Assembly: GCF_932526225.1 (NCBI RefSeq)
Contig: NC_064034.1
Span: 7,674,001-7,738,000 of the forward strand
Origin: Nematostella vectensis
Lineage: Eukaryota; Cnidaria; Anthozoa; Actiniaria; Edwardsiidae
DNA: 64,000 nt
Direction: 5' to 3'
Positions 27,001 to 42,000 of this stretch are shown here, piece after piece. A model generated the notes under the pieces. That model was given only the letters and a program-made list of their open reading frames with translations, had not been told where the DNA came from and did no database searches. Both the position numbers and the translations under genes were made by a program. The first letter of the stretch is position 1, and each line of letters begins with the position of its first letter.

Positions 27001-30000
27001 AGACCTTGAGGCTCGAAAAGAACTCCTTGACAAAGATATCGGCGCGAAACTGACAGAACTCGGTAACCGTCAGAGACGAGACGAACTTGAACAGAAATCC
27101 CGTCAACTAATGTACGAGCGAGAGCAACTTAACGCTTCGTTTGAAGCGGCCAAACAGCGCACTGCAGTCTTGGAACAAACCCCTCCCCCTACGAGTGATA
27201 GAATCCCTGGCTACGAAGACAGCGAAGGAAGCGACACGGAGAACGTCAGGTATTGTAAACGTACACTAAATTTCCATTGGGCAAAAAAAAAAAAATGAAA
27301 TAAAAGAAATAAACAAACTAAAAGACAGACAGACAGACAGACAGACGGACGGACGGACGGACGGACGGACGGTCAAATAAATAAATAGCTTATATTTTTC
27401 CTTTCGACTTATTGCAGGAACAAGCAATTACCAAACGGAAAACTGCCTTCCAAGACGTCTCAGGTAATGTAAAAGCAATACAATAAGTTAAAAGGACATA
27501 AAAGAAAACAATATAGTTGTCAAACCTGCATAATACCCTGCTAGAGCTTCCCGCCTGTTTGTTTCTATCAGTTTCCTTAGCCGTGTCGCGTTCCTGTTCT
27601 TTCTCGTGTTTGTTTGTTTGTGTCACCACGCGAAGAAAAACAAATGCTACACGGATAACTGAACTCAAAGAAACACCTAGGAGGAAAGCGGGGTAAACCT
27701 GCATTCGTTTAGATTTGTTCATTTGTTTGATACCCATGAAAAAACATACGCCAGGAGTCTCACAGTGCAATCTAACTAATATCCTAACAATACATCAAAA
27801 CAACTTCATCAGGTGCTAACGAATGGCTACGTGGACGACGTGGACTGGTCCGAGTCCTCAGACGAGGCTCGCCAGGGCTCCTACAGTCCCGCGATGGCCA
27901 TGATGTTGGCCAGCGGTGTTGCTGGTTCTCAAGTTCCCGGTACGTCCGACCCCTTGGGGGAGACACCGGTGTTGAAGTCTGTCACCTCTACGAGTATGGC
28001 CGCTCCTCCTTCGGCACCCACGCAAAACGGGATTGTTAGTCCGCAAGGTAACGCCATGTGACAAATTACTGATATGGGTCGTTTACAGGATAAGTGGGTG
28101 TCCTGTGTGATTTGAGCGCGAAATCGAGGCTTCGGTAGGTTTTCTCGATTCAAACATGCGCACGGCCAAATAAAACTAGATAGCGACCCCCACAAGACGG
28201 TTTTTTTTAATTCTGCGCGAGAAACACCGCGTTAACGCACCCGAGCAGGCTATGTATGGAGTAAAGGTATGAATCAACACAAGGTTTAAAAGGTATGTTA
28301 AAAACGGGATTGTTAGTCCGCAAGGTAACGCCATGTGAGGAATGACTGATATCGGTCGTTTACAGGATAATTGGGTGTCCTGTGTAATTTGGGCTCGAAA
28401 TCGAGGCTTTGGTAGGTTTTCTCGATTCAAACACGCGCACGGCCAAATAAAACTAGATAGCGACCCCCACAAGACGGTTTTTTTTAATTCTGCGCGAGAA
28501 ATACCGTGTTAACGCACCCGAGCAGGCTATGTATGGAGTAAAGGTATGAATCAACACAAGGTTGAAAAGGTATGTTAAAAACGGGATTGTTAGTCCGCAA
28601 GGTAACGCCATGTGAGGAATGACTGATATGGGTCGTTTACAGGATAATTGGGTGTCCTGTGTAATTTGGGCGCGAAATCGAGGCTTTGGTAGGTTTTCTC
28701 GATTCAAACACGCGCGCGGCCAAATAAAACTAGATAGCGACCCCCACAAGACGGTTTTTTTAATTCTGCGCGAGAAACACCGCGTTAACGCACCCGAGCA
28801 GGCTAAGTATGGAGTAAAGGTATGAATCAACACAAGGTTGATAAGGTATGTTAAACGCCTCTGTGAAACAGAGTGGTTACGCTGACGTTTCGAGCGTTAG
28901 CAAAAACAAGGCTCCGACGAAGGGCTATTTTTTTGGCAATTTTTTAATCCGACAAAGAGCTAACGCTCAAAGCGTCTGCGCAACCACTCTGTTTCACAGA
29001 GGCGTTTAACATATCTTTTCAACTTTGTGTTGATTCATACCTTGTCTACACCACGCATACGCAGACCATCTAGTTTTTCTACAGCTTGCCTTTAGTCTTT
29101 CTAGTTATACCATTCTATGTATGGAGTAGCATTTGCTTTCCTGGAGCACCAGTTCAGGTCCAAGCAATTGAAAGCGCCAAATATTGTGTACCCCTAGTAC
29201 AATTAGTACTAAAAGTTGCGAAACAACTCAGTCACAGAAGGTTAGATGAGAGAAACGGTGTATAAATAGGCCAAGGTGGTGCCCAAATCAAATATATGCC
29301 TACCTTCATTTTTTGATGAAAAGAAATAGAACGTAGATAATTACTCTGGCGCGCGGGCGCTTTGTTACCCGCCATTCTATCAATATTGTGACGTCATATG
29401 ATTGAAAAGACGAGCAGCCATTTAAGTGCTTTTCGTTGTCTGGTGGATTTCTGCGCGCGCTTCCGTTTTCTTGAGAGCTATCGATAACTGCCCATCTCAG
29501 GAAGGTGACTATATTTTAAATATGTTTTTCTCGTTATCTCTAAGATTGATACTTTAAACCATTCGTGATGCCAGTTTGGCTTATCTCTACCTCCGTTTTC
29601 CCTCAAATTAAAACAAATTTCTATGAATCCAATTGCATACTGTAACTAGCTTATTCTGCACAAAACAATATCCTAAATCATCCACTTTTACGTTTAACAG
29701 AAAGCGAAATAAACACATTTGACAAGCAATAAAATTACATTAGGTATTATATTGCGTATTATTATATTTTTTGTGCTATGTACTGATGGTGAATGTTCAT
29801 TATGAAATAATATGCTGTTCGGTGTGTAACTTATGACAAAAAAAACCCTCAATCCTTATTTTTTAAAGTCTTTTCCGATCTTTTATCTAATCTATACTTA
29901 TCCTTATTTAGCTCAACGTAATTCCCAGATCAAGGTACAATAAATGGCATGCGTACAGGATGCGCAGAAGTATGATAACTCATGGTAGAATTTCTTTGCC

Positions 30001-33000
30001 GCAGATGTGCACGGGGTAGCAAGACTACAAGACACGGTGCGCGACTATCGACGGCAGATAGACAAGCTAAGGGAGAGGAACATCGCGTTGGAGTCGAGTC
30101 GAAAACAGCTAGAACGGGACATGGCGGAGTTGCAGGGGTAAGGAAGAGAATCATTATTTTATTTTGCTCATTTAAAGTGGCTCTTACAAAAGCCGATTTG
30201 TCATCCTAGCAAAGTACCAATTGTGAGAAAGCACCCATTCCCATAGCCTTCGGGGTGTTTCGATATTTTCGAATGGATTTGGTAAATCAAGTATAAAACT
30301 TTGCTTTCAGATTGTATTTCTATATTTTATCGCATTATCTGTCTTCCAATATTGGAAGAAATGTAGGTACGGCTGAATATGGCTCTTTAATATCGATAAA
30401 AAAGAAATATTCTCGCGTTTCTCCATTATTTCTTATCTGGGTGTTACAGAACTTTATATATATCATTCCACCGCACTTCAACGAGGAAGGCTAAAAAATC
30501 ATACTTGTAACAATACAAGTGCTTGTGTGATTTGTCATGCCGAAACGCCCTAAACCGAGTTTATGTCTGTTGTGATTTCCAAACTTGATGTAAAATGTCA
30601 AAGCAATTATTTAAATGGAATCCAAGTCTAATGCCAAATATGTTTTTTATGGTTTATTCGTCTTAGACATTTCTTTCATTGATAGGACGAGAGCTTTTTA
30701 CACATATATAATGAAAAAAAAACTTATGTAATGTTCCTTGCATTACCAGGAAGCTACAGTCTGTAACCAAGGAAAAGTCTGATATCGAGCATGCTCGACT
30801 GCAGACCGAAATTGATACTCGGAGCATGCGATACAAGTACGAACAAGAGGCCGAGGCTCGACGAGTCTCCGAAACATTATTGAACCAGTTGAAAGAGCAG
30901 ATCAAGCGCTCGGATGCCAAGCTCGCAAAGTAAGTAGCTAACCATTAGCATCATTTTGTTATTGATTTGGCGAGTAGCCGTTCCAGAAAATGCTGCTTCG
31001 TTATAGTGGTAAAAGCTCTTGCCAAACTCGAAGTCATGCCTTGTCACTTTTTGCAATTACACTTTATAATAACGATTTTTTTAAAACATTTTCTTAGAGT
31101 GCTTTCCAATTCTTTTTTATCCGTATAACCTTATTTATTCACGAGTGGAGGGTTAAAATGTGATTGTTGTACTTTCTTTTTGATGACAATTCACAGTCAT
31201 TTCAATCGCGCTGCTATTTTACTCTGCTAATACCGAGTAGCGCTTACTCGAACTTGCAGCTAATACACTTCCAATCCAATATCGTATGGAGGTCGTTTCG
31301 TTCCCAAACAGCAGCAGGGGTGATTAAGATTTTTTAATTCTCAGGGAGATGGAGAGTCGCCAAGCCATGGAGACCGAGATTCGCCATCTCGAGAAGGATA
31401 AAAAAGATCTCCAGCAGGCAGTCAACCAGCAACAAGTAGACCTGTCTGATATACAGAGAGCGCTGACCGAGGAACAAGACCTCAGGGCACGCATGACCGA
31501 GATGTACAATGATCAGAAGAAACAGACAAGTGTGCTGATGGAGGAGGCGAAGAACAGGTGAGAGCCTAATCAAGGATAAAGTCCTAAGGCTACCTATTAT
31601 CACCAAAACATACCTTCAGAAGAAACGATGCAAAACCGACCGAGCGTTCTAATAGACTCAAAAGCAGAAACACAGAAAAGTGAACCATTACCGGACTTTC
31701 TAGAAGGTTCCCGATGTGGGTATAATGATCAAAGGGATATACAGTTGTTATTCAAGAGTAAGGTGTTAGCTATGAATTAACCTATTCGCTCCTATGCCGC
31801 CCTTTCGCCATAACTTGATGTTCCTTTTTTGGGAGAGCCAACAATAACTAGCAAGTGATAGGTATGCTATGAAAATCGGTAGTCGCTGTTCGGCAATGAG
31901 GGTCATGTCTTCTAGGAGCATATGGTTAGCTAGTTGCTTCTTATTTAAATATTCCTGTTCCTATTCCAGCTCTCAGCAGCAAGCAGTAGTCATGGCGGAG
32001 TTAGAGGCTGTTGATCAGACTAGAAAGTCTCACGAGGCGAACACGGGATCATTACGTGATCAGCTCATGCAGGCGCAGACAGAGCTTGCCGAGACCAAGG
32101 CACGTCTGGATGCCAACAAGTCCGCTACCGAGAAAGAGCTTTCTGCACTCAAGGATAAGCTGCAGAGGAAGTCAGAGAAGTTGGTGAGACATACATAGCT
32201 TTGTGGATAGACGGCGATTTCTTACTTGTTAGTAAGGTCACTTTGGCCCGTCGGTGGTTATCACAACGACATACAACAACGACAACAACCACTATCTAAG
32301 GTCATCGCTAGCCACTAAATGACTTTGCTTCCAGTCACATACAGCAATTTCCAGTACTCTCGAATACAGGTTATGAAAATTGGAAGTTTGGCCATTGCCA
32401 ATCAAAGTTGGGATCCTGAAAGACCTTAGAACTGCCTTAAGGGCCGTAGAGAACTGCTCTCAGGGTACTACGTCTACCTTTTAACTTTGTCGCTAATTGC
32501 TTATTTTTGTCTTCATGTCTGATTCAGCTCAAAGCCGAAGAGACCATCGAGCAGCTACGAGGTGAACTTGATTTGTTCAAAACCAGTGGTAACGAAAAGC
32601 ACGCTCAACTCTCCAGTAAACTAGAGAATGAAAACCTCGCGAAAAACCGAATGGAGTCGGAGGTAGGTCGGCGGGTGTTCGGGCTTTGTCTGTCATAATT
32701 TATGACTGCCTTTGGCTCATAGCATTTGTCTTGCAGATCTCTTCTCTCAAAATCCGTCTTGAAAACGCTAATAATGAATTGGACAAGGCAAATACAGCGC
32801 GGCAAGTTTCTGAAAGGTAAAAGTTTTGATAAGGTGTAGAAGCACCATTATTGATGCCCAACTAGAAAGTTGGACCAAACAATTGTAAAACAACATTTAT
32901 GGATAAAAAACAATGCCGCGAGTTTTCAAAAATGTTATTGTTATGGTTTTGAGAAGTGCCCTTACTACTTTCCAGTTTCTTGAAATTTTTTTTTGGCAAG

Positions 33001-36000
33001 GACTTATTGTCAGTCTTACTTACAGGCAAATGCACGAATTGAGGGAGGAACTTTACACTACAAAGCTTCAACTAGAGAAGGAGGTGTCATCACTGAGAGA
33101 AGCTAACCAGGTAAGCAAAACATCGAATGCTCTGATTTTTTCTTAACTTATCTGACTGCGCGATGTTTTCCTTCATTAGTCGCTGACGAGCAAACTACAA
33201 ACTGCGGAAGGAAAGGTCAACAGTCTGGAACAAGAGGTAAAAATCGGAAGTGACATTGCTCTAAATAAGTTCGATCAACCACTTCTTTGTTATTGTTTAC
33301 ACACAATGGTCTTTTTGCAGAAACAAAGATAACCACCAGAATACCATCCACAAAATAGCAATAACATAAAAAAAAAATTGCCTCGTTGAAATCTAAGCTC
33401 AGCCTAATCAATAGGGGTTTGGGAGAAATAACGCCCACACTACGATTTCTTTAATGCACCCACTCATCCTTCCGAGACTGGCCATTCCTAACAGTTCTTC
33501 TATTACCCCTCTTTTAAATATGGCCTTGCTTGTGTGACACCAGGTAGCGCATTGCACATATAGGCCTACCATTACCCCTCTTCTTGATGTTTCCCTCATT
33601 GTGCTATTTGCGTATCGTCAGGTTCAACAGTCCACGCTGACCATGACAGAGAAAGGGGGTCACTTGAGTCTTGCTCAGCGCGAAGTGGAACACAGGAAGT
33701 CACAGCTGGAGAGAGTCGAGGAAAAACTGGCGCTGGAAAAGGTATGGCACAAATTGATATCGATCATCTATCTAGTTTACATTTTCTTATGAAATCGTGT
33801 TGTTTTCGTAGGAGCAAAATGCCAAGCTCTCCTCGAGACTCGACACAAAAGATGAAAAGTAAGTAATTTTTTGCATTTCTTTAAAACGAGATTAGCACTG
33901 GACATTATTATTACTAGAATTACGCAAATATTACTTGTGCCAAACTCGATTAAACAAACGTGTTCGTGACAAAGAGGTTTACGTCTGTTTGTTATTTGCT
34001 TTTTGGTCATGGAATACTCAGATCGTGTCCGCAGTAAAAAACATTTTTCTATGTATTTTATTGTGTTCTCAGACTACAGACTCTTATCAGCGAGTGTGAT
34101 TCTCTCAAGCGCCAGTTGGAAGGAGTCAATGAAAAGAACCGCAAAGCTGAGGTATAGTATACACCACGCAATAAAGTTGGATTTGAATGAGCCGTATTTT
34201 GTGTCGGCTATAATTATTTATTATTCATAATTTGAAACCAACAAGAACACATGCGAACGATAAAGAACACGTCATATATTTTGTATTTTGTGTCGGTCGT
34301 TATTTATTTTGAGACACATTTATATTACGAGAATAGGAGAGGGCTATGAAGTCATTGCTAAGGTTTGGCCGAGTTGCGGTGCACGTTATAGATAAAAACG
34401 TGCGTCCTTTTGCTCGCCCAAAATGTACGTCAGTATGCTGTTGAGAGTCAAAGGCAAACTGAGTATGTGACGTACTAAGCTTTACTTTTCGCTTGCTTTC
34501 CAGGAAAAGTACAATGCGAGTGTGAACTCAATGCGAAATGACCTGGATAAGGTGGGAACATGCAGAGGACTGTATTACAGGAGCTACACCATAAGTAACC
34601 ATGGGCAAACGTTTAACCACACCCAATCCATGTAGAGTCATGCATTAATTTGAAAAAATTCTCTTGGGTATCCGCTTGAGGGTTTAAAAAGAATCCAGAG
34701 TTATAGCCCACGTGAAACTAGAATGCCTAGAATGCCTTGTCCTATTCGTGTTGCTCTGTGGAGAAAGCTTAATGTTCTTTCCTTACCATTTCCTGATGTA
34801 CCTTTTGCAGTATTAAGTGTCCTATATTCCCTTCCCTTCTCTTGTGACCAGTACTATTCTCTGTCACTCTGTTGAGTGTTATGCATCGTCAGACGTCCAC
34901 TTCGTTTCAGGAGAGACAGGTTCTTGCTGATAAAAATGAAAACCTGACGGAGACCATCCATCGCTTGAAGGACGAGTCGGCCAAACTGAACGAGAAGATC
35001 ATAAGACACGAAGAGGAGCTCAAACAGATTAACCAGGTAGATTGCTGTGGTATTCAGAGAATTAGTTCAGACTTTGGTTAATCGCCAGTCAGCTAAGATT
35101 TCGGGAATCATCTTGCCCGTCTAGACCTCTGGTATAAGCCTATTAGGCCAGGCCATCGATATACCGCTAGAATAGATCTCAGTCATCTTATACCAAGCAA
35201 ACCATTTACCATTTATGCCTGATCTCTAAATCACTAAATCAGGCTATTCATTTTAACTAGATGGCCGACCTCAATCAAGCTTATTTCTATACCAGCCAAT
35301 CAGGTGATACCTTTCATTATTACCAGTCAATCCTTTCAGCAATCATGTCAGCCTTTATACCACCCAATGAGGTCACACCTCCGTTCCAATCAGGCCATTA
35401 ACCAATCAGGTACACCACTCCATATCTCTGAAACCCACCAATCTAAAGCATTTTTTATTAATTTGATTCCAGGAAATGAATACTACGTCTAAGAAGCTTG
35501 CGCATACAGAATCAGCACTAGAAATGCAAATCAAGGTAGGGCAATGCCTTATGTTTCAAGTGTCTACTTTCAGTGGAAGTTGATCTAGCATCTTTTTAAA
35601 TTTGTTTTTTCGACAGGCTCGTGAAGAACTAGAAAGTGATAGAAGCCGACTTCGAGAACAACTTCTTCTCCTAGAAACTAAGGTATGTTACAACGGTATT
35701 AATAACTTTAGGGCTCCTGTTCAGAGCAAGGGTGCGGGTAACGAAATAAATCAACGCAGGGTTGAAGTTTTTTGTTGTGCGGCTCTCTGGTTTCGCTTGA
35801 GGTTTCTAGCGTTGGCTATTCGTTGTTTTACTCCTCTGTTTTCAGAAAAGCGATCAACATAAACATAAAGTGTTTTCACTACGCCTGTCTTTTATATTGT
35901 TTGCCTAATTATACTATATAATGGTGCAGCTCCGCCGCCTAAATAAGGGGGTTTCGATAAATCCCTATGTGATTATTTTATTTCGATACTCAGCTCATTG

Positions 36001-39000
36001 CTGCGGAAGACGTTAAGGGAGAGATCGCTGGGCGAGCATCTCGACTTGAAACACACCTCGAGAAGAGCATGCGCGTGTCAGAAGATACCGCACAGAGGCT
36101 GGCAGCAAGGACTGCGGATGCAGATTCTGTCTCTAGATCACTGGTAACAAATTAATATTAAGAAAATCCGAATTTGGAAAGGGTAAATGTTTATAGTAAA
36201 AGTACACGTTTGTGTTAAGATCGATGTTTTTGAACTTCGAGCAATTTGTATAAGCAGCGGTAAAATGAAATTGTTAGTAAGAAACCTTTTCATTTGGCCT
36301 TAATGTATAGAAATGGTTGTAGGTGTCGAATTTTTAGTAAAAATATTTATAGCAAGTATTGCCCGAATCTCAATAATAACCTAAAATTTACAATAAACCT
36401 GTGTAATAAATGCCTCACTTTAAAAGATTTTGCAAAGGGTTATATCATACTTAAAAATCACAAGGATAGGGAACAAAAAGGCTTTCCGTCCACACTTAAA
36501 CTTAAATTATTTACTCTTGATTATTTGGATGATTCTACCGAAACTATCATTGAATAATAAGGTAATATTATGATCTGCTCGGACTGAATACTTCCGAATT
36601 AGAGCGGATCACTTACGAAACTTTCTTAAACTATTAATACGCTTTTAAGACTATCAATAATCTTTAATAATTTAAATTTACTTTGTTACTAACGTCTCTA
36701 AATAACATCATTGATTTGCCTTTCTGTATTTAATCCTTGTCACGCGTGTAGGATGACGTTTTGTCGGACAATATACCGGTAAATATTGATGAGTATTCAC
36801 CTAAATTAATATAACTCTAAGAAAAGATATGCATATATCTTTATGAATAAAATGCCAGTCACGGAAACACATGAACAAAATAAAACAACTTAAAAACTAA
36901 ATAATAAGATATACATGCCCAATACATTTCACAGTTTTCTGTTTTTCATCTTTAAACGCTAACAAGCCCTATTTTGAATGAGAAACGACGTAACAGACCT
37001 TAGCAACTCAACTTTGCAACTTGCTCAACTTATATCTCACTTATAAACAAGGGCTTGATTACATTTGCAACACCAGCATTATATGATTTCATTTCAGAGG
37101 TACGGTCATGTGTTCCACTCACACTTTTTCCATTTTCATCGAATGATGCTCAGATTTCAAGATGGTCTTTGTACATTTGTCATTTGTATTTACTCGCACG
37201 ACTGCATTCATCCGGTTTGTTGATCGAACAAATGAACACTGTGTTTGCTTTTATATGTATTTCATAACTTTACCCAATGTCTCTGTTTTAATTACAGAGT
37301 CAACTGGAAGCGTTAGTCAACCGACAGAAAGTAGAGAAGGCTCAGATCGCGGCCGCTCTTCAGGAGGAACAAGTGAAAAATGAGCTACTTATGAAGGAAA
37401 TCAGAGAGGCCACTGAGGTGAGATGCCAAAGATAACAAAGTGAAACTCGGTCCATACATCTATTTATTGGTTCAGATGGCCTATGTGAAGCTGGTAATCG
37501 CGATTTATAAAACCTTGAACGCAATTTCGCTTTCTAGCTTTGCTTAAACCAGAGTACATACCACGTATTCCCCATTCAGACAATCTTCGCAAAAATATCG
37601 ACCCAAGACATTTAAATTTGTTCTCAACCTTTTCTGATAGTACAATATTCCATCCTTACAACAACACAAGAAAGAATAAGCACACTCCTTGTGGCTGCAC
37701 AACATTTTGATCGTGAGATGACGATGAGATGAGATATATGGGATGGTTAAAGGCCTTGACATTTTGCACATTATCAGACTCGCGCATTTACTCGCGCATG
37801 CGCAGAAATCTTTGCGTGCAGATTTCACATGTTTTGATTGTTTGGTTTTACCAAAATGCAGGTAGATTTATTTTCGATTGATTGGTCAAAATCTCTTAAC
37901 CGTTACAATGCCTGATTTTTAGTATTTTTAACCGTTGAGTGCCTGATTTTTAAAATAATTTTTAAGTACGTGAATATTGGAATATTAATTCCCTTGAATT
38001 CGCTTTACTTGATGTATCGTAGCCTATCTTCATAATGTTCCTTTGTGCATATCTTATTAGTAGATCTCCCAGTGCTTTCCAGAAATGCTGTTATTTGATT
38101 CTGTAGTATTCACAACACTGATTAATTATTAAAGAATACTTTAGCATAGAACTCTCTTTTCTCCGGTCTCGCGACCTTGTTAATTATATATTTACCGTTA
38201 ATTACGAATCGCGTTCCTATACCATAACCCAATTTAAGCTCAGTCCGACACAAAGAATTCAAAAACTTTAACGCTTACTATTACACAAGGATAAGAACCT
38301 CGAAGAAAGTAGAAGATGGAAATTCACTTCTCGCACCCTGCTACGAGTCCTTGGATGTTTTCTTGCGACGGATAAAACAAGCTACGGAATTTAAACTGTG
38401 AAGCTAAGGAATATTTGCGTCTTGTTGTATTATTTGTATTATTTGGTTTCTTTTGAGTTGAAAAAATATCTTAATATTGTTCAAATTCCGTTATTGCAAA
38501 TTCCTTTTTGTTTAAAGGAAAATTTTAAAGAGCTCACGCTATGTTTGTTTTTGTAGTTCATTCCAGTTCATACGTTTTGAAAAACTATAAACACTTTTAA
38601 TTGAGTCGCTCAAAAGTGTTTGCTCTTGGTAATTAACCTGGTTTTATTGACTACCTATCGATCTTTCTGCAAGTTTCATCTTGTAAAAGAGAATGGCAAA
38701 CAAACTTACGACTACGTGTGACAGCCTTGCTCGAGCTAGTTCTCCTAATGGCCCTCTAGACGGAATTGTTATATTGATGTGCCGAGGCAAAAACAAGCGC
38801 AAAGTCTCTTGGAATATGAAAGCTTCATCCATAGATAAATTCAAATCTAAGGTACATATGTTTTTTACAAAGGTTTTTAAAAAAACGTCAGTTTACTTTC
38901 TAGGTAGATAAACAGCATTATTTTACTACAACACCGTTTTGTTAGAAATAGTAAGTTAGCCCTGTGCTAATGATTCGGAGAATCGATTCTTGCCAAAAAA

Positions 39001-42000
39001 AATACATTTACTTACCTTGTTTTTCGAATATTCGAATGATAAACAAATCTTGCTCAGAAACCCCCCCCCCCCCCCCCTCATAAAGACACACACACAAAGC
39101 ATCGCGCAGAATGCCTATTGTTCTCCGGACATTCTCGCCGCGAGGGAATAATGAGCTGCGATGTAAACATAACTACCATGCTCTAGTGAGCCCGCCGCTC
39201 AATTAAGATTGACGGTTGCTGATTGGCTATTTCGCGCCCAGTAAGCTGTCAATCAACACAGCTCAGAGACTTGACCGAAATCCCAAATCACTAACAGTTA
39301 GACAATAGGCATTGAAATTGGTGGAAATTAGTATAGAAATTGAAAACAAAGCAAAATAACTATGTTATTTACTTTTGAAATTAATAGGGACAAGCGTTGT
39401 TGCAATCTAAAACAACCATATTGATGTTTGATATCTTTTTACACACAACAAATGGTGTCGCACTAAAAAAATATGTTATCAATAGGCTACGAGACAAAAC
39501 ACCAAAGCTGAGATGTAAGCTTGTGCGTTTCAGCTGATTAGTCACTTTGTGTGCGTTAATGATATTTTTCGGATCACTTGCAGCCTATTACTTGGTTTCT
39601 TTTGTGTTTTAATAGGGGACGGAGATTAACGATACCGCGGGAAATACGAACTCTAATTTATATTCTAGTTTTTGTCATCGCAAAAAGCACCAAATACAAA
39701 ACTAAAAATGTCACAAGGAATTATTCGCTCAAAAAGCCTGTAATTTGGGAGAAATATAGTTAAACAATGGTTCTATCATTTGCGGGGTTTAGTAAGAATT
39801 TTAGTTTACGTCTGTCTTTAAAAGAAACTCTGTAAACAGACATTTTAAAAATTCCCATACGATTTCTGACAAAAAATGGGCCTTTTCTTGGCCCTTTTCC
39901 CCTACAGAACGATTTCTTGAAACCGGCTACTAACGGGCGCAAAACGTTCATTAATCCTTCATCTAATATTTGCGGGGTTTAGTGTTACTTTATTATGGCC
40001 CCAATAGAGTAGAAATTTAGTTCTATATACGACCTTATGCGCTTTTTGCCGGTTTTCTTTGTATTTCGCCTGTTCAATTAAGCATCAGATTCGAATAAGG
40101 CGCGCTGAGCCGCGTCACGTGACACAGTAAATGGCCGCACATTCTGCGCGATGGTATAATCTAGCCGTTAATTCCTGCTCCCATGTGACTTGTTGGGAAC
40201 CTGTAGATGGTATTGTTTAGTGAGAATTCAGGAGAATAATAAATTATTTCCCCGGTCACGATCGTGTCGATGTAATGAAATTAAGGTATGTTTTCAATTA
40301 TCTTTCAGTTTACCCTTTGCTTGTTTGTTTGCCAGGCACGCCAAAGCTTAGAAAGCATGTTGACGAACGTAAAGGCGTCGAATATACAGCTAGAAGAAAA
40401 ATTACAGGTTTGTGATTGGCTAAAATTGGCTACAGGTTTGTTATTGGCTAAATCGTTACTTTACCGTGATATTGTCTTTCGTGAAAATAGTTTTTCCGTG
40501 ACGTTAAGAACTTGTTGTTTCGTTATCGTGCATGTGCCTTCATCATCTTGTTGTGACGTACCGTTTATAGTGTCGTGACGTTATCGTGACAATGTCTTGC
40601 GTTACATTGGTCCTACTGCTTTGTTATGTTTTATAGCTTACACAGGGGTTACTTGATTTTTCATTTTGATATTTTTCTTTTTTTTATCATAAAGAACGAA
40701 TCTATGAATCGAACACTACATGGAAGAGAGGCGGATGAGGCTAAAGAATTATGGGAAGCCGAAATGAAAGCAAGAACAAAACTAGGGACAAAGGTGACTC
40801 TAGCGGGCCTTAGTTCGTCATTCGTCAGTCCTAAGGACAAGAAAACCTAACATATTTGTTAAACATTTTGCAGATCGTTACAATAGAGAAGAAACTAGCT
40901 GAGGCCCAAGCGCAAATTGACGAGGTGAGATCCCTTTGTTTGAATGAAGTTTATGTGTGTGTGTGTGTTTTCAAATGGAAACGTTAATATATATTGTGAA
41001 TCCGTGTATTTTTTTGGCATCAGGAAAAACGGAAAGTTCGAAAGGTTATGGAGATAAAGAAAGCCGTGGAGGCTAAACTTGAAGCTGCAGAAGACAGGTA
41101 AACTTATATTGTTTAATGCTCGTAGCATTACCAAAACTAAATGTTTACTTTTTTTTAACTATGGATCTTCTGCTGGGAGATTGTTCAAACAATATCAAAT
41201 ATCAATAACAAGTCTATGCATTTGCCATGATCTCGTAGTCGTACGAAAATCGTAAAGAGTAAGCAATATGTAATGGGGCACTGAGTAAGCTCGATAGGCG
41301 ACTTGCGCTAAGAAATCACGCGACTTTTGAGTGGCAAGCTCACGCCAAAATACCCTCTGAAAAGGTTGCGGCCGTCACGACAGAGAGAGTGTCGAAAAAA
41401 AAAAACTTTAAATGAAAATAAGCTCTTTCTTACGTAGAAACTTTCCGGTTGATTTGTAAGCGCTGAATAAGTTGCTTTTTGTTGTAGTTATTTTGCGCCC
41501 ACAAAAGCTGGATCGCCGCGAGAATTTTCCCTTCAAAAAGACAAGTGATTTCTAAGTGATGTCGCCCATCGTCAGACAATAACACATGACAATACGATTA
41601 TATAGAGAGGAAATAATATAAAGATTTTTTTTTATCTTGAAGGTCTTCGAGGCAAAACAAAGAGTCAGTGGCGTTAAGGACACAGCTCAAGTCTTACAAG
41701 CGCAGATTAAAGGTATATTAACGATACTGTACCTCGGACGTTATAGCGATAGCATAATTCAGAAGGGGTGTGTTACAGTAAGAGTGGGACGCGCTAACTT
41801 AAATATAGCGGCATATACTTCGCATGTCAAAGTAATAGTCACTAACTATACACCTATTTCAGCATGCGCACTGATCTTTTGCCAGGTTTAATGGCTGTCT
41901 TCTTAAACCTGGTGACCAATGGTCATAATTATTAATATTATTAATTGCTAATAAATATGTTTTTGATAGTAAATAGTGTGAACTTTCTGTTCGTTTTATT

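Noticed and set aside
36294-36557. 87-codon ORF in ANKRD26 intron 39
   Set aside because: AT-rich, Asn/Lys/Leu composition, no domain, and it would break the coiled-coil frame if included.
38693-38911. 72-codon ORF in the large intron before ANKRD26 exon 41
   Set aside because: No coiled-coil character and not needed for frame continuity; an overlapping minus-strand ORF is equally open.
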